Below, one piece after another: positions 1 through 6,618 of a stretch of 8,539 nucleotides of DNA (positions within the stretch are counted from its first letter, which is position 1; each line of letters opens with the position of its first letter). The stretch covers positions 1 to 8,539 of the forward strand of contig JBHPHA010000031.1 in assembly GCA_042569905.1 (NCBI GenBank). The letters run 5' to 3'. The stretch is from JBHPHA01 sp042569905. GTDB taxonomy: Bacteria > Patescibacteriota > Minisyncoccia > Moranbacterales > UBA9337. A program made the translations under genes and the position numbers. The notes beneath the pieces were generated by a model. The model ran no database searches. It was not told the DNA's origin and worked only from the letters and a program-made list of their open reading frames with translations.

Positions 1-784
1 CATTTGGAATTATTTGCTTGTAGTTAGGGTATTTACCGTTGATTAGTTTTGAAACTATTTGAGTCTCATCATTCACATTGAAAAATATTTGGTTATTTTC
101 AATTAAAACATCTGTTTTCCCTGTTTCATTGCCAATTACCCTACTTAATTCGAAAAAAGCATTTACTGGAACAATAACAGCACTTTCATCGAGCTCTTCA
201 ATTTTCTCGATATTCATATCGTTATCATTCAAAACTATTCGACTTTCAGCTAATTTAAAACTATCCGTTGCAGCAAAATACAAATCATTTCTCTCTAGCG
301 ACAAACTAACCCCTGTAAATTCCATTCGAGTATCATTATTCGAAACACATCCAACTACCTTCGAGATAGTATCTTTCAATACATAGTTATCCACAGAAAA
401 CAGATACTTACCCACAGGTTTGGGGATAATTGGGAAATCTTCACATGTTAATCCTTTAATTTTTGCACTATGTTTTCCACTATTCACGTTTAAAAAAGTT
501 CCTCCTTCGAGAATAATTTCAATATTGCTATTCTTCACCGGTAAATTATTAACAAAATCACTTAAAAGTCTAGCTGGAACAGAAAATTCCCCATCTTTTT
601 CAACTTTTGCCCCTACATTACAAGCTATACCTATTTCCAAGTTAGTTGCATAGAAAAATAATTTACCATCTTTAGCTTTTAACATAATATTTTTCAATAT
701 TGGTAAAGATGTTTGCTTGTTAGATATTTTTTCTATATTAAATATTGCTTTTTTTAAATTTGCCTGTGTGCAAGATAATTTCAT
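1..784 (-). CDS. dnaN: DNA polymerase III beta sliding clamp, C-terminal part beyond window
   Basis: The minus strand reads openly from an ATG at 784-782 to the window edge, giving 261 codons without a stop. The product is the ring-shaped clamp that holds DNA polymerase III on DNA and recruits other replication and repair proteins. Recognisable stretches are TSLPILKNIML near the N-terminus, a central ATDSFKLAESR (the ATDxxRLA-like segment of domain II) and GKYPNYKQIIP at the truncated end, which matches the start of domain III. Clamps are usually about 370 residues, so domains I and II are present and most of domain III lies outside. The gene follows dnaA in the same direction, the standard order. 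No Shine-Dalgarno sequence precedes the ATG. A perfect DnaA box lies inside the coding sequence at 387-395. Identity is firm; the 3' end cannot be seen. Confidence 0.95.
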   Translation of the reverse strand, partial: MKLSCTQANLKKAIFNIEKISNKQTSLPILKNIMLKAKDGKLFFYATNLEIGIACNVGAKVEKDGEFSVPARLLSDFVNNLPVKNSNIEIILEGGTFLNVNSGKHSAKIKGLTCEDFPIIPKPVGKYLFSVDNYVLKDTISKVVGCVSNNDTRMEFTGVSLSLERNDLYFAATDSFKLAESRIVLNDNDMNIEKIEELDESAVIVPVNAFFELSRVIGNETGKTDVLIENNQIFFNVNDETQIVSKLINGKYPNYKQIIPN

Positions 785-858
785 GTGATTGGTATTAATA
801 GTTATATAATATTATATATATAAAATTCATTATTATAACTATTAGTGTAGTTAATTTC

Positions 859-867
859 TGTGGATAA
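859..867 (-). promoter_or_regulatory. DnaA box, perfect consensus
   Basis: The minus strand reads TTATCCACA, the consensus DnaA-binding 9-mer. It borders the A/T-only tract on the dnaN side, the position expected for a box that helps DnaA reach the unwinding element. Confidence 0.75.
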
Positions 868-900
868 GTGGGTGTAGCAGTTTATTTAAGGTAAATTCTG

Positions 901-909
901 TGTTGATAA
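901..909 (-). promoter_or_regulatory. DnaA box, TTATCAACA variant
   Basis: The minus strand reads TTATCAACA, one base from consensus. It has the same orientation as the box at 859-867 and lies 42 bases from it, which is four turns of the helix. Confidence 0.5.
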
Positions 910-932
910 TATGTATATACAGTTTTCAATAA

Positions 933-950
933 TCCCTACATAATTAGGGG
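933..950. other. Short GC-rich hairpin between dnaA and dnaN
   Basis: TCCCTA and TAGGGG flank a six-base loop, making a six-pair stem (one G-T pair) that stands out in A/T-rich surroundings. On the dnaA-dnaN strand only a broken T-run follows, so it is at best a weak terminator or processing site. It may also simply be a structural element of the origin. Confidence 0.3.
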
Positions 951-1049
951 GTCTTCATGTGTTTAAAAAAAGTCTGAAATACTAGTAATAATAAAATGTG
1001 GAAGTAGTCACTGGTTTATAAACAGAATTATTACCTAGAAATAAACAAT

Positions 1050-1058
1050 TTATCCACA
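1050..1058 (+). promoter_or_regulatory. DnaA box, perfect consensus
   Basis: TTATCCACA lies 16 bases beyond the dnaA stop codon, followed two bases later by a weaker TTATCCAAT at 1061-1069. It faces opposite to the boxes at 859 and 901, so the gap is framed by boxes pointing towards each other. Confidence 0.7.
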
Positions 1059-1074
1059 AGTTATCCAATATTTC

Positions 1075-2460
1075 TTAAACTGTGAAGATTTTATCAACCA
1101 AAATTTCTATATTTTCTTTCAATTTTGTATCTTCTTTTAATTCTCGATCTATTTTTTTAAAGGCATGCATTACTGTGGTGTGGTCTCTGCCTCCTAAAAA
1201 TTCACCAATTTCTGGGTAGGATGATTTTAATTCATTTCTAATAATGAACATAGCAATCTGCCTTGGAATAGCAACGCGCTTTCTTCTTCCCTTATTTACA
1301 AGGTCCTCATAAGTTAAATCATAGAAATCAGCGACAGTTTGAATAACATCTCTATGGGTTATACCCTTTTTCTTTCCTGTGGAGGATATATCAAGAAGCA
1401 TTTTTCTAACAACATCAATTTGAGGTGATTGCTTTGTTAACTCATAATTAGCAATAACCTTATTTAAAGCACCTTCTAACTCTCTAATATTATTTTTTAT
1501 ATTTTCCGCTATAAAGCGAATAATATTTTCTTCTAAGAAAAAATTCTTTTCTGTTAATTTCATTTTTAATATAGCAATTCTTGTTTCTAAGTCAGGATTC
1601 CCAATATCAGTAATCATTCCTCCTTCAAATCGTGATTTTAACCGATCCTCAAGAATTTGAATTTCTTTTGGTGGCCGATCACTACTAATAACAATTTGTT
1701 TATTAATTTGATAGAGAGAGTTGAATATATGAAAAAAGATATCTTGAGTTTTTTCTTTACCAGAGATAAATTGAATATCATCAATAATAAGTAAGTCGGC
1801 TTTTTGATATTTATTCTTAAATTGCTCTATTCTTTGATTTTTTATGGAATTAACCAGTTCACTAGTAAATCCTTCAGATGAAATATAGATAACTTGTTTA
1901 TCTGGTTGATTTTTTAAAACTTCATTTCCAATAGATTGAAGTAAGTGAGTTTTTCCAAGACCAACATCTCCATAGATAAATAAAGGATTATAGTTTTGTC
2001 CTAATTTCTGAGACACGGAATAACAAGCAGCTCTAGCAAGTTCATTATTTTCACCAACTACAAAATTTTCAAAAGTGTATCGAGGGTTTAAGTTAGTATT
2101 TTGGTTGAAGTTTATTTTGTAGGTTTGATTGGCCGCAGTTGGGGTTTCTGGTTGAAGGTCTTTTTTTTGTGTGCTACTAGGAGTATTTTTTTTAACACCA
2201 CCTTCTTCTTGTTGTGGGTTATATACTTGGCAAGTTATTTCTTTTACATCTCCTTGAAATCGACGCAATGAGTTTAATATGTGTTTATTAAATTTATTTT
2301 CTAGCCATTCTTTTGTGAAGCCATTTGGAACACCAATAACAACATGACCATCTTGATTAGAGAGTATTGCAGTGTCTTTAAACCATGTAATAAACTGCGC
2401 TTTTGAAATTGAAAGCTCTATTTCAGATAGAACCGATTGCCAGAGTTCATTATTGTCCAT
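1075..2460 (-). CDS. dnaA: Chromosomal replication initiator protein DnaA
   Basis: DnaA binds DnaA boxes at oriC, forms an ATP-dependent filament, melts the DNA and loads the replicative helicase. The 461-residue protein has all four domains. Domain I is about residues 1-80 (LWQSVLSEIE start) and domain II is a Q/T/N-rich linker at 82-125. Domain III is an AAA+ ATPase with Walker A GDVGLGKT at 164-171, Walker B LLIIDDIQ at 223-230, sensor I VISSDRPP near 257-264, arginine finger in RLKSRF at 273-278 and sensor II NIRELEGALN near 324-333. Domain IV is a helix-turn-helix with the signature GGRDHTTVMHAFKKI at 423-437. I place the start at 2460. The open frame could begin at 2523, but that adds 21 hydrophobic residues unlike DnaA and would start upstream of the promoter and across a DnaA box. 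Walker A has GDVG where many relatives have GGVG. There is no Shine-Dalgarno sequence. Confidence 0.97.
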   Translation of the reverse strand: MDNNELWQSVLSEIELSISKAQFITWFKDTAILSNQDGHVVIGVPNGFTKEWLENKFNKHILNSLRRFQGDVKEITCQVYNPQQEEGGVKKNTPSSTQKKDLQPETPTAANQTYKINFNQNTNLNPRYTFENFVVGENNELARAACYSVSQKLGQNYNPLFIYGDVGLGKTHLLQSIGNEVLKNQPDKQVIYISSEGFTSELVNSIKNQRIEQFKNKYQKADLLIIDDIQFISGKEKTQDIFFHIFNSLYQINKQIVISSDRPPKEIQILEDRLKSRFEGGMITDIGNPDLETRIAILKMKLTEKNFFLEENIIRFIAENIKNNIRELEGALNKVIANYELTKQSPQIDVVRKMLLDISSTGKKKGITHRDVIQTVADFYDLTYEDLVNKGRRKRVAIPRQIAMFIIRNELKSSYPEIGEFLGGRDHTTVMHAFKKIDRELKEDTKLKENIEILVDKIFTV

Positions 2461-2493
2461 ATCAAAAAGTAAGTAAAGATTTATTTCACAAAA

Positions 2494-2502
2494 AGTATAA
2501 CA
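2494..2502 (-). promoter_or_regulatory. dnaA promoter, extended -10 (TGTTATACT)
   Basis: The minus strand reads TGTTATACT, an extended -10 (TGnTATACT) that would start transcription near 2487, about 27 bases before the dnaA ATG at 2460. The -35 region is poor. The perfect DnaA box at 2511-2519 sits in the place of the -35/spacer, so DnaA bound there should affect its own promoter. Autoregulation is inferred from this overlap and known for dnaA in several bacteria. Confidence 0.55.
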
Positions 2503-2509
2503 TAGCAAA

Positions 2510-2563
2510 GTTATCCACACCATAGAGAATTATGGGATAGTTTGTTTATAAGGTGTGGATAAC
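2510..2563. promoter_or_regulatory. Inverted pair of perfect DnaA boxes upstream of dnaA
   Basis: GTTATCCACACC at 2510-2521 and GGTGTGGATAAC at 2552-2563 are perfect 12-base inverted copies separated by 30 bases. Each holds a consensus box (2511-2519 plus strand; 2554-2562 minus strand). With the boxes between dnaA and dnaN this makes a two-part origin on either side of dnaA, the arrangement known from Bacillus. The identity reaches three bases beyond the 9-mer, so the arms may have arisen by duplication. Confidence 0.75.
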
Positions 2564-2589
2564 CTATGAATAAGAACCGCTTTTATTGG

Positions 2590-2618
2590 TTGACTTTATT
2601 GACGTTTATTGCTAGAAT
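2590..2618 (+). promoter_or_regulatory. Plus-strand sigma70-type promoter for rpmH operon
   Basis: TTGACT at 2590-2595, a 17-base spacer and TAGAAT at 2613-2618, with TG at 2610-2611 making an extended -10, form the best promoter in the gap. Transcription would begin near 2625 and leave a leader of about 228 bases before rpmH. A second, weaker pair (TTGACG at 2599, TATGGA at 2621) overlaps it. Confidence 0.6.
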
Positions 2619-2624
2619 GCTATG

Positions 2625-2852
2625 GAGTCCAATTAATGACTTATTGTTTTTTGTGACTTGAAACTTATTTAAGGTCTCTAGTTCTGTCGTGAATTTAAAA
2701 TTTCGGTTGTAAAATGTTTAGATTTGACTAGGTTATTTTCAATAGCCTCTTTATAATTTATATATTTTTCGCTCGAAATTTTAATTTCTCGTTATTAAGA
2801 AAAGGGGCGTAAATAGGCTTAAATTAAAGAATTTTTATAATTATAAAATAAT
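2625..2852 (+). other. Long, potentially structured leader of rpmH
   Basis: This non-coding stretch would be transcribed as the rpmH leader. GAATTTAAAATTTCG at 2691-2705 and CGAAATTTTAATTTC at 2774-2788 can pair at 14 of 15 positions, with two more pairs (2688-2689 with 2790-2791) beyond a mismatch. Nested inside, AGGTTATT (2730-2737) pairs with AATAGCCT (2741-2748) over a three-base loop, with one G-T pair, and a T-rich stretch follows. A TATAAT at 2752-2757 and a TTGACT at 2724-2729 also lie here but are 22 bases apart, too far for a normal promoter. It could be a leader that controls ribosomal protein or RNase P output, a protein-binding element or chance A/T pairing. I recognise no known RNA family. 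Confidence 0.4.
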
Positions 2853-2990
2853 ATGAGTAAGAGAACTTATCAACCAAGTAAGAAAAAAAGAGTAAGTGTG
2901 CATGGGTTTCGTAAAAGAATGAGTACTTCAGATGGTCAAGCCGTGATCACAAGAAGAAGAAGAAAAGGAAGAAAGCAACTTTCAGTATAA
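2853..2990 (+). CDS. rpmH: 50S ribosomal protein L34 (bL34)
   Basis: This gene encodes 45 residues, the normal size for L34, a small basic protein of the large ribosomal subunit. It begins MSKRTYQPSKKKR and contains the hallmark HGFRKRM (17-23), followed by the arginine-rich RRRRKGRKQLSV tail. It diverges from dnaA, as in most bacteria, but the next gene is yidC rather than rnpA, 18 bases downstream. No Shine-Dalgarno sequence is visible; the ATG is preceded only by A/T sequence with a TATAAT at 2836-2841. L34 and the downstream membrane-protein genes are probably one transcript. Confidence 0.96.
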   Translation: MSKRTYQPSKKKRVSVHGFRKRMSTSDGQAVITRRRRKGRKQLSV

Positions 2991-3008
2991 ATTTAAAAAT
3001 AAAACAAA

Positions 3009-3740
3009 ATGATGTCTATTTTTCATGAATTAATATACCAACCCTTATATAATATTGTAATATTTTTTTACAATATTATTCCCCTTCATGACTTTGGTAT
3101 AGCTATTATAGTAGTTACAATTTTAATTAAGTTGGTTTTAATACCTGTTTCGAGAAAACAAATCGAATCTCAAAAACAGATGCAAGATTTGCAACCAAAA
3201 ATTAAAAAAATTCAGGAAAAATATAAAGATGATAAGGAAAAACAGACCAAGGCTGTGATGGAATTTTATAAAACTAATAAAATCAACCCTTTTTCAGGTT
3301 GCTTGCCTCTTGTTTTTCAACTTATTTTTCTAATTGCGTTTTATAGGATTATAATCAATATCTCTGCTGCAGGATTAGTTATTAGCGGAGATGAATTATA
3401 TTCTTTTATTAAAAATCCAGTAGAGATCAAGCATTTATTTATTGGTATTATTGATTTATCTAAGCCAAATATATATTTGGCTTTTTTGGCAGCAGTTTCT
3501 CAATATTGGCAAACTAAAATGATGATGGAAGGTAAAAAAGGAGAAGTTGCTGTTAGTAAGGACGGTAAGGGGTCAGCTGATTTTGCTCAAATTATGAGTA
3601 AGCAAATGCTGTACTTAGGCCCAGTTCTTACTTTTATTATAGGAATTAAATTTGCCGCGGGACTAGCTTTGTATTGGTTAGCGTCAACTCTTTTCTCAGC
3701 TATTCAGCAGATATATATATTTAAAGGAAAAAAGGATTAA
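3009..3740 (+). CDS. yidC: YidC/Oxa1 family membrane protein insertase
   Basis: YidC inserts membrane proteins into the inner membrane alone or with SecYEG. The 243-residue protein is the short form, without the large periplasmic domain of proteobacterial YidC. Five hydrophobic segments are visible at about 29-47, 97-118, 153-170, 199-213 and 215-236. A charged cytoplasmic hairpin at 50-92 carries QPKIKKIQEKYKDDKEK. Family landmarks are NPFSGCLPLVFQ (93-104) and ALYWLASTLFSAIQQ near the end. The positive residue of the hydrophilic groove, Arg in Escherichia coli and Bacillus YidC, aligns with Lys41 here. A recognisable lipoprotein or signal peptide is not seen. Two ATGs lie in tandem (3009 and 3012), and either may be the start. 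It lies between rpmH and jag in one probable operon. Confidence 0.94.
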   Translation: MMSIFHELIYQPLYNIVIFFYNIIPLHDFGIAIIVVTILIKLVLIPVSRKQIESQKQMQDLQPKIKKIQEKYKDDKEKQTKAVMEFYKTNKINPFSGCLPLVFQLIFLIAFYRIIINISAAGLVISGDELYSFIKNPVEIKHLFIGIIDLSKPNIYLAFLAAVSQYWQTKMMMEGKKGEVAVSKDGKGSADFAQIMSKQMLYLGPVLTFIIGIKFAAGLALYWLASTLFSAIQQIYIFKGKKD

Positions 3741-3770
3741 TTTAGTTGTATTATTCTAATTTAAAAAAAT

Positions 3771-4223
3771 ATGGATATCGTAGAAAAATCAGTAAGTGGT
3801 TTGTTGGATATAATGGGATTTGAATATTCAATTGATATTAAAAAAAATAAAGACAAAGATGGGGAAATCTTTTTTTATAACATTACATTAGATACTAATT
3901 CTAATTTACTTATAGGGCAGCATGGTATTAACCTTGATGCCCTTCAACATATTGTAAGAATTTTAGTAAGAAAAAGTGATAGTAATTCAATTAGGTTTAT
4001 TTTGGATATTAACTCATATAGAGTTGAAAAAAACAAGACTGTTATTGAATATGCTAAACTACTAGCACAGAGAGTTATTGAGGGTGGTCAGCCAATAACA
4101 ACAAGACCAATGACTGCTTATGAAAGAAGATTAGTTCATATTGAGCTAGAAAAAAATAATCAGGTTGAAACAGAGAGTATTGGTGACAGTAAAGAAAGGA
4201 GAGTTATTATAAAACCTGTTTAA
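3771..4223 (+). CDS. khpB: Jag/KhpB RNA-binding protein (KH and R3H domains)
   Basis: This 150-residue protein is the RNA-binding partner usually encoded just after yidC; in Gram-positives KhpB (Jag, EloR) affects cell elongation and division through RNA binding. A KH domain spans about 35-82 with the GxxG loop in IGQHG (48-52). An R3H domain follows at about 84-150 with the RxxxH pair at Arg119 and His123 (AYERRLVHIEL), ending in KERRVIIKP. The N-terminal Jag_N domain of Firmicutes proteins is missing, giving a protein of roughly half to two-thirds their length. It lies 30 bases after yidC without a terminator between. No Shine-Dalgarno sequence is seen. The yidC-jag neighbourhood supports the identification strongly. 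Confidence 0.92.
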   Translation: MDIVEKSVSGLLDIMGFEYSIDIKKNKDKDGEIFFYNITLDTNSNLLIGQHGINLDALQHIVRILVRKSDSNSIRFILDINSYRVEKNKTVIEYAKLLAQRVIEGGQPITTRPMTAYERRLVHIELEKNNQVETESIGDSKERRVIIKPV

Positions 4224-4228
4224 TGATG

Positions 4229-4265
4229 TAGACTGCGAATAGCGTTTCTTTTTTAGAAAAGTCTA
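4229..4265 (+). other. Interrupted inverted repeat before the flippase gene
   Basis: TAGACT (4229-4234) can pair with AGTCTA (4260-4265), and TTTCT (4245-4249) with AGAAA (4255-4259) over a five-T loop, leaving a ten-base bulge on one side. It sits in the 47-base gap between jag and the flippase and ends on a TATAAT (4264-4269). It may be a weak attenuator or processing site at the border between housekeeping and glycan genes, or chance. Confidence 0.25.
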
Positions 4266-4270
4266 TAATC

Positions 4271-5716
4271 ATGGGTTTTAATTTTTTTAATATAAATAGA
4301 ATGATTGCTAGGAAAATAGCTTATAATGTTGTTTTTAATACCTTCGCTAAGTCTTTATCTACGGCTTTAGCGTTAGTTGGAATTGGTTTTATCACTCGTT
4401 ACTTAGGTGAAGGTGGATTTGGTGATTATGCAACTGTGCTTGCGTTCTTTGCTTTTTTTAGCGCTATTGCGGATTTAGGGCTATATTCTGTGGCAACAAG
4501 GGAGATATCTAGGGATGGAGCAAAGGCAGACAAAATTATTGGTAATGTTTTTGCTTTAAGAATCATTATTTCCTTAGTAGTACTGGCGCTTACTCCTATA
4601 TTGATTAGTTTTTTGCCGTATGCAGAGAATGTGAAAATTGGCGTGATGTTGTCAGCTGTGGCTTTTGTATTTTCTTCTAGTTACATGGTCTTAAATGGGG
4701 TTTTTCAGAAAAATCTTGCTATGGATAAAGTGGCTATGGCGGAATTGTTAGGAAAAATAATCCAAGTAGGAGTTATTATACTCGCAGTTAATAGTGACTT
4801 AGGCTTTAAAACTATCGTGTTAGCAATGGTTTTGGCGATGATAAGTAATTTTGTTTTAGTATTTTTATTAAGTAGGAAATATCTGCGCTTTAAGTTGCAA
4901 TTTGATTTTGATTATTGGAAAAAGTTCTTAAAAATGTCCATTCCTATGGGAGCTTCTGTTATTATTACCTTTCTATATTTTAAAATGGACACGATTTTAC
5001 TCTCAATTCTTAGAGAGAGTGAGGATGTTGGTATATATAATGTTGGTTACAAAATTATTGAGACTATAACATTCTTCCCTTCTATGATCGTGGGACTTAC
5101 CTTGCCATTAACATCGAAATATATTTTCTCTAATAAAAAGAAATTTCAAAAAATATCTGACAAAACGTTTAAAATATTCGTTTTATTAATAGTCCCGATT
5201 GCGATTGGAATATTTTTATTAGCAAATGACATAATAGGATTAATTGGTGGTGAAGGGTTTAGTGAATCAGCTAATGTGCTTCGCGTACTAGTCTTTGCGT
5301 TATTATTTATATTCTTTGGCAACTTCTTTAATAACATACTCTTAGCTGGAAATCTTCAGAAAAAGTTAATGAAAGCGTTGATTTTTTGTGCAGTATTTAA
5401 TATTGTAGCTAACCTTATATTTATTCCAATATACTCATATATGGGATCAGCTGTGATTTCTGTTATTACAGAAGGATTAGTGGTGACATTAACATCTATT
5501 ATAGCGTTTAAGCAACTAGGTTATAGACCAAAAGATAGTGGGGTTTTAAAGTTCATACTTTCAGGTGCTATCATGGCACTGTTCTTATGTGTATTTAGGG
5601 AATTAAACTTCTTTCTATTAATTATATTAAGTGGAGTTGTTTATTTTATAGCACTGTATCTGACAAGAGCCATTACTAAAGAAGAGATCTTAATGGTTAT
5701 GAAAAAACAAGTTTAA
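4271..5716 (+). CDS. Wzx-type polysaccharide flippase (MOP superfamily)
   Basis: This 481-residue protein is almost entirely hydrophobic, with about twelve or more membrane segments. The N-terminal block TRYLGEGGFGDYATVL followed by SAIADLGLYSVATREIS (42-80) is typical of the polysaccharide biosynthesis/Wzx branch of the MOP exporters. A second, related half begins near YWKKFLKMSIPMGASVII, with GIYNVGYKI further on. Such proteins flip lipid-linked oligosaccharides across the membrane. Two glycosyltransferases follow, which fits glycan assembly and export. The start is uncertain: ATG 4271 lies directly behind a TATAAT, and ATG 4301, ten residues later (MIARKIAYN), is equally plausible. Exact substrate cannot be read from the sequence; lipid II flipping (MurJ) is less likely. 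Confidence 0.85.
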   Translation: MGFNFFNINRMIARKIAYNVVFNTFAKSLSTALALVGIGFITRYLGEGGFGDYATVLAFFAFFSAIADLGLYSVATREISRDGAKADKIIGNVFALRIIISLVVLALTPILISFLPYAENVKIGVMLSAVAFVFSSSYMVLNGVFQKNLAMDKVAMAELLGKIIQVGVIILAVNSDLGFKTIVLAMVLAMISNFVLVFLLSRKYLRFKLQFDFDYWKKFLKMSIPMGASVIITFLYFKMDTILLSILRESEDVGIYNVGYKIIETITFFPSMIVGLTLPLTSKYIFSNKKKFQKISDKTFKIFVLLIVPIAIGIFLLANDIIGLIGGEGFSESANVLRVLVFALLFIFFGNFFNNILLAGNLQKKLMKALIFCAVFNIVANLIFIPIYSYMGSAVISVITEGLVVTLTSIIAFKQLGYRPKDSGVLKFILSGAIMALFLCVFRELNFFLLIILSGVVYFIALYLTRAITKEEILMVMKKQV

Positions 5717-5730
5717 TACTTTGTATAATT

Positions 5731-5757
5731 AAGCCTGGTGATTGATCAGGTTTTTTT
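5731..5757 (+). terminator. Rho-independent terminator after the flippase
   Basis: CCTGGT (5734-5739) and ATCAGG (5745-5750) form a six-pair stem with one G-T pair over a GATTG loop, followed directly by seven T (5751-5757). Flanking A residues can pair with part of the T-run. It ends the rpmH/yidC/jag/flippase transcript 15 bases after the flippase stop. Confidence 0.75.
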
Positions 5758-5769
5758 ATATGTTAAAAT
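5742..5769 (+). promoter_or_regulatory. Promoter of first glycosyltransferase, predicted leaderless
   Basis: TTGATC at 5742-5747, a 16-base spacer and TAAAAT at 5764-5769 form a promoter, with TG at 5761-5762 giving an extended -10. The -35 lies within the terminator hairpin and the spacer contains its T-run. The ATG begins at 5776, seven bases after the -10, exactly where transcription should start, so the mRNA would have almost no leader. Confidence 0.5.
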
Positions 5770-5775
5770 AGAGAT

Positions 5776-6618
5776 ATGCTTAATCTAAAAGTTTTTGTTG
5801 TTATACTTAATTATAATGGAAAAGATGTTATTGAGAGATGCTTAACATCTGTTTTAAATTCGGATTATCCAAATTTAGAAATTGTTGTGGTGGATAATAA
5901 CTCAACTGACGGATCTTTGGAGTTTATAAAAAGGAAGTTTTCTAAGGTGCATTTCATAAAAAATAGCCGAAATATTGGATTTTCAGCGGGAAATAATGTA
6001 GGAATACGTTTTGCTATCGAAAGAATGGCTGATTATGTCTTTATACTGAATAATGATGCGTGGGTTGAAAAAAATTCAATAACTAAATTAGTTGAGTTTA
6101 CTGAGAAAAACCAAGAAATAAGTATAAGTAACCCACTTATAATGAAGAATAAGAGAGAGGTTTGGTTTGAAGGAGGAAGAATAGATTGGATGAAAATGAA
6201 GGCATATCATCTGAAAAATAGTCAAAAAACTGATTATTTAACGGGATGTGCTATGCTTATAGGTAAGGACGTTTTTAAAAAAATTGGACTATTTGATGAG
6301 GACTACTTTCTCTATTACGAGGATGTGGATTTCTCTGTGCGGGCAGTAAGATCTGGATTTGGGATAGGAATAAATAGAAATTCAATTATTTTTCATAATG
6401 AAAGCAGTGAAACTGAAAACCCTAATAAAGTGTATTGGTTAGTACTATCTGCGTTGATATTTTTTAAAAAACACACTCCCCTGCGCCTAAGATGGTGGAT
6501 TAGTGTCTACTCATACCTAAGAAGAATGAAAAATAGAAAAGATTTAAAAAAAGGAATTAATAAGAATGTGGCAATTAAGGTTAAGAAGGCATATACTGAT
6601 TTTGGTAAAATAAAATAA
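5776..6618 (+). CDS. Glycosyltransferase family 2 (rhamnosyltransferase-like)
   Basis: This 280-residue GT-A fold enzyme would transfer a sugar from a nucleotide sugar to a growing glycan at the cytoplasmic side of the membrane. It opens with VFVVILNYNG and has the nucleotide-binding VDNNSTDGS (39-47), an RNIGFSAGNN segment (65-74), the metal-site equivalent LNND (91-94) and the acceptor-side YYEDVDFSVRA (180-190) with His207 beyond. These features are characteristic of the WbbL/RfbF-like group, often annotated as rhamnosyltransferases; the actual sugar is unknown. No convincing membrane anchor is present, although a hydrophobic patch occurs at about 220-230 and a basic tail follows (RRMKNRKDLKK). 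Its promoter overlaps the flippase terminator, so it starts a separate transcript, which probably continues into the next glycosyltransferase. Confidence 0.88.
   Translation: MLNLKVFVVILNYNGKDVIERCLTSVLNSDYPNLEIVVVDNNSTDGSLEFIKRKFSKVHFIKNSRNIGFSAGNNVGIRFAIERMADYVFILNNDAWVEKNSITKLVEFTEKNQEISISNPLIMKNKREVWFEGGRIDWMKMKAYHLKNSQKTDYLTGCAMLIGKDVFKKIGLFDEDYFLYYEDVDFSVRAVRSGFGIGINRNSIIFHNESSETENPNKVYWLVLSALIFFKKHTPLRLRWWISVYSYLRRMKNRKDLKKGINKNVAIKVKKAYTDFGKIK

Larger units (their letters stand above)
785..1074. other. dnaA-dnaN intergenic region, candidate oriC (unwinding side)
   Basis: This 290-base non-coding gap carries DnaA boxes in both orientations. TGTGGATAA (reverse of TTATCCACA) lies at 859-867, the variant TGTTGATAA at 901-909, TTATCCACA at 1050-1058 and the degenerate TTATCCAAT at 1061-1069. 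The part nearest dnaN, about 790-845, is almost pure A/T and is the natural candidate for the duplex unwinding element. On the minus strand the box at 859-867 is followed, after about 13 bases, by a run of triplets with T in the middle (845-828), which loosely recalls a DnaA-trio. A dnaN promoter is expected here. A minus-strand TATAAT at 837-832 is a candidate -10, but I see no good -35. Role as origin is inferred from boxes, A/T tract and gene context. Confidence 0.7.

Noticed and set aside
78..653. Plus-strand open frames at 78-386 and 420-653
   Set aside because: They lie antisense to dnaN and their low-complexity S/T/F-rich products resemble no family.
2461..2523. A 21-residue N-terminal extension of DnaA starting at 2523
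   Set aside because: It would start upstream of the predicted promoter start (near 2487), crosses a perfect DnaA box and reads as hydrophobic residues unlike DnaA domain I. The start at 2460 gives a normal N-terminus.
2724..2757. Promoter TTGACT-TATAAT before rpmH
   Set aside because: The spacer is 22 bases, too long for a usual sigma70-type promoter; the pair at 2590-2618 with 17 bases is better.
5146..5337. Minus-strand frame within the flippase, and a similar one at 6666-6905 within the second glycosyltransferase
   Set aside because: Both are antisense shadows of well-supported genes with no family features.
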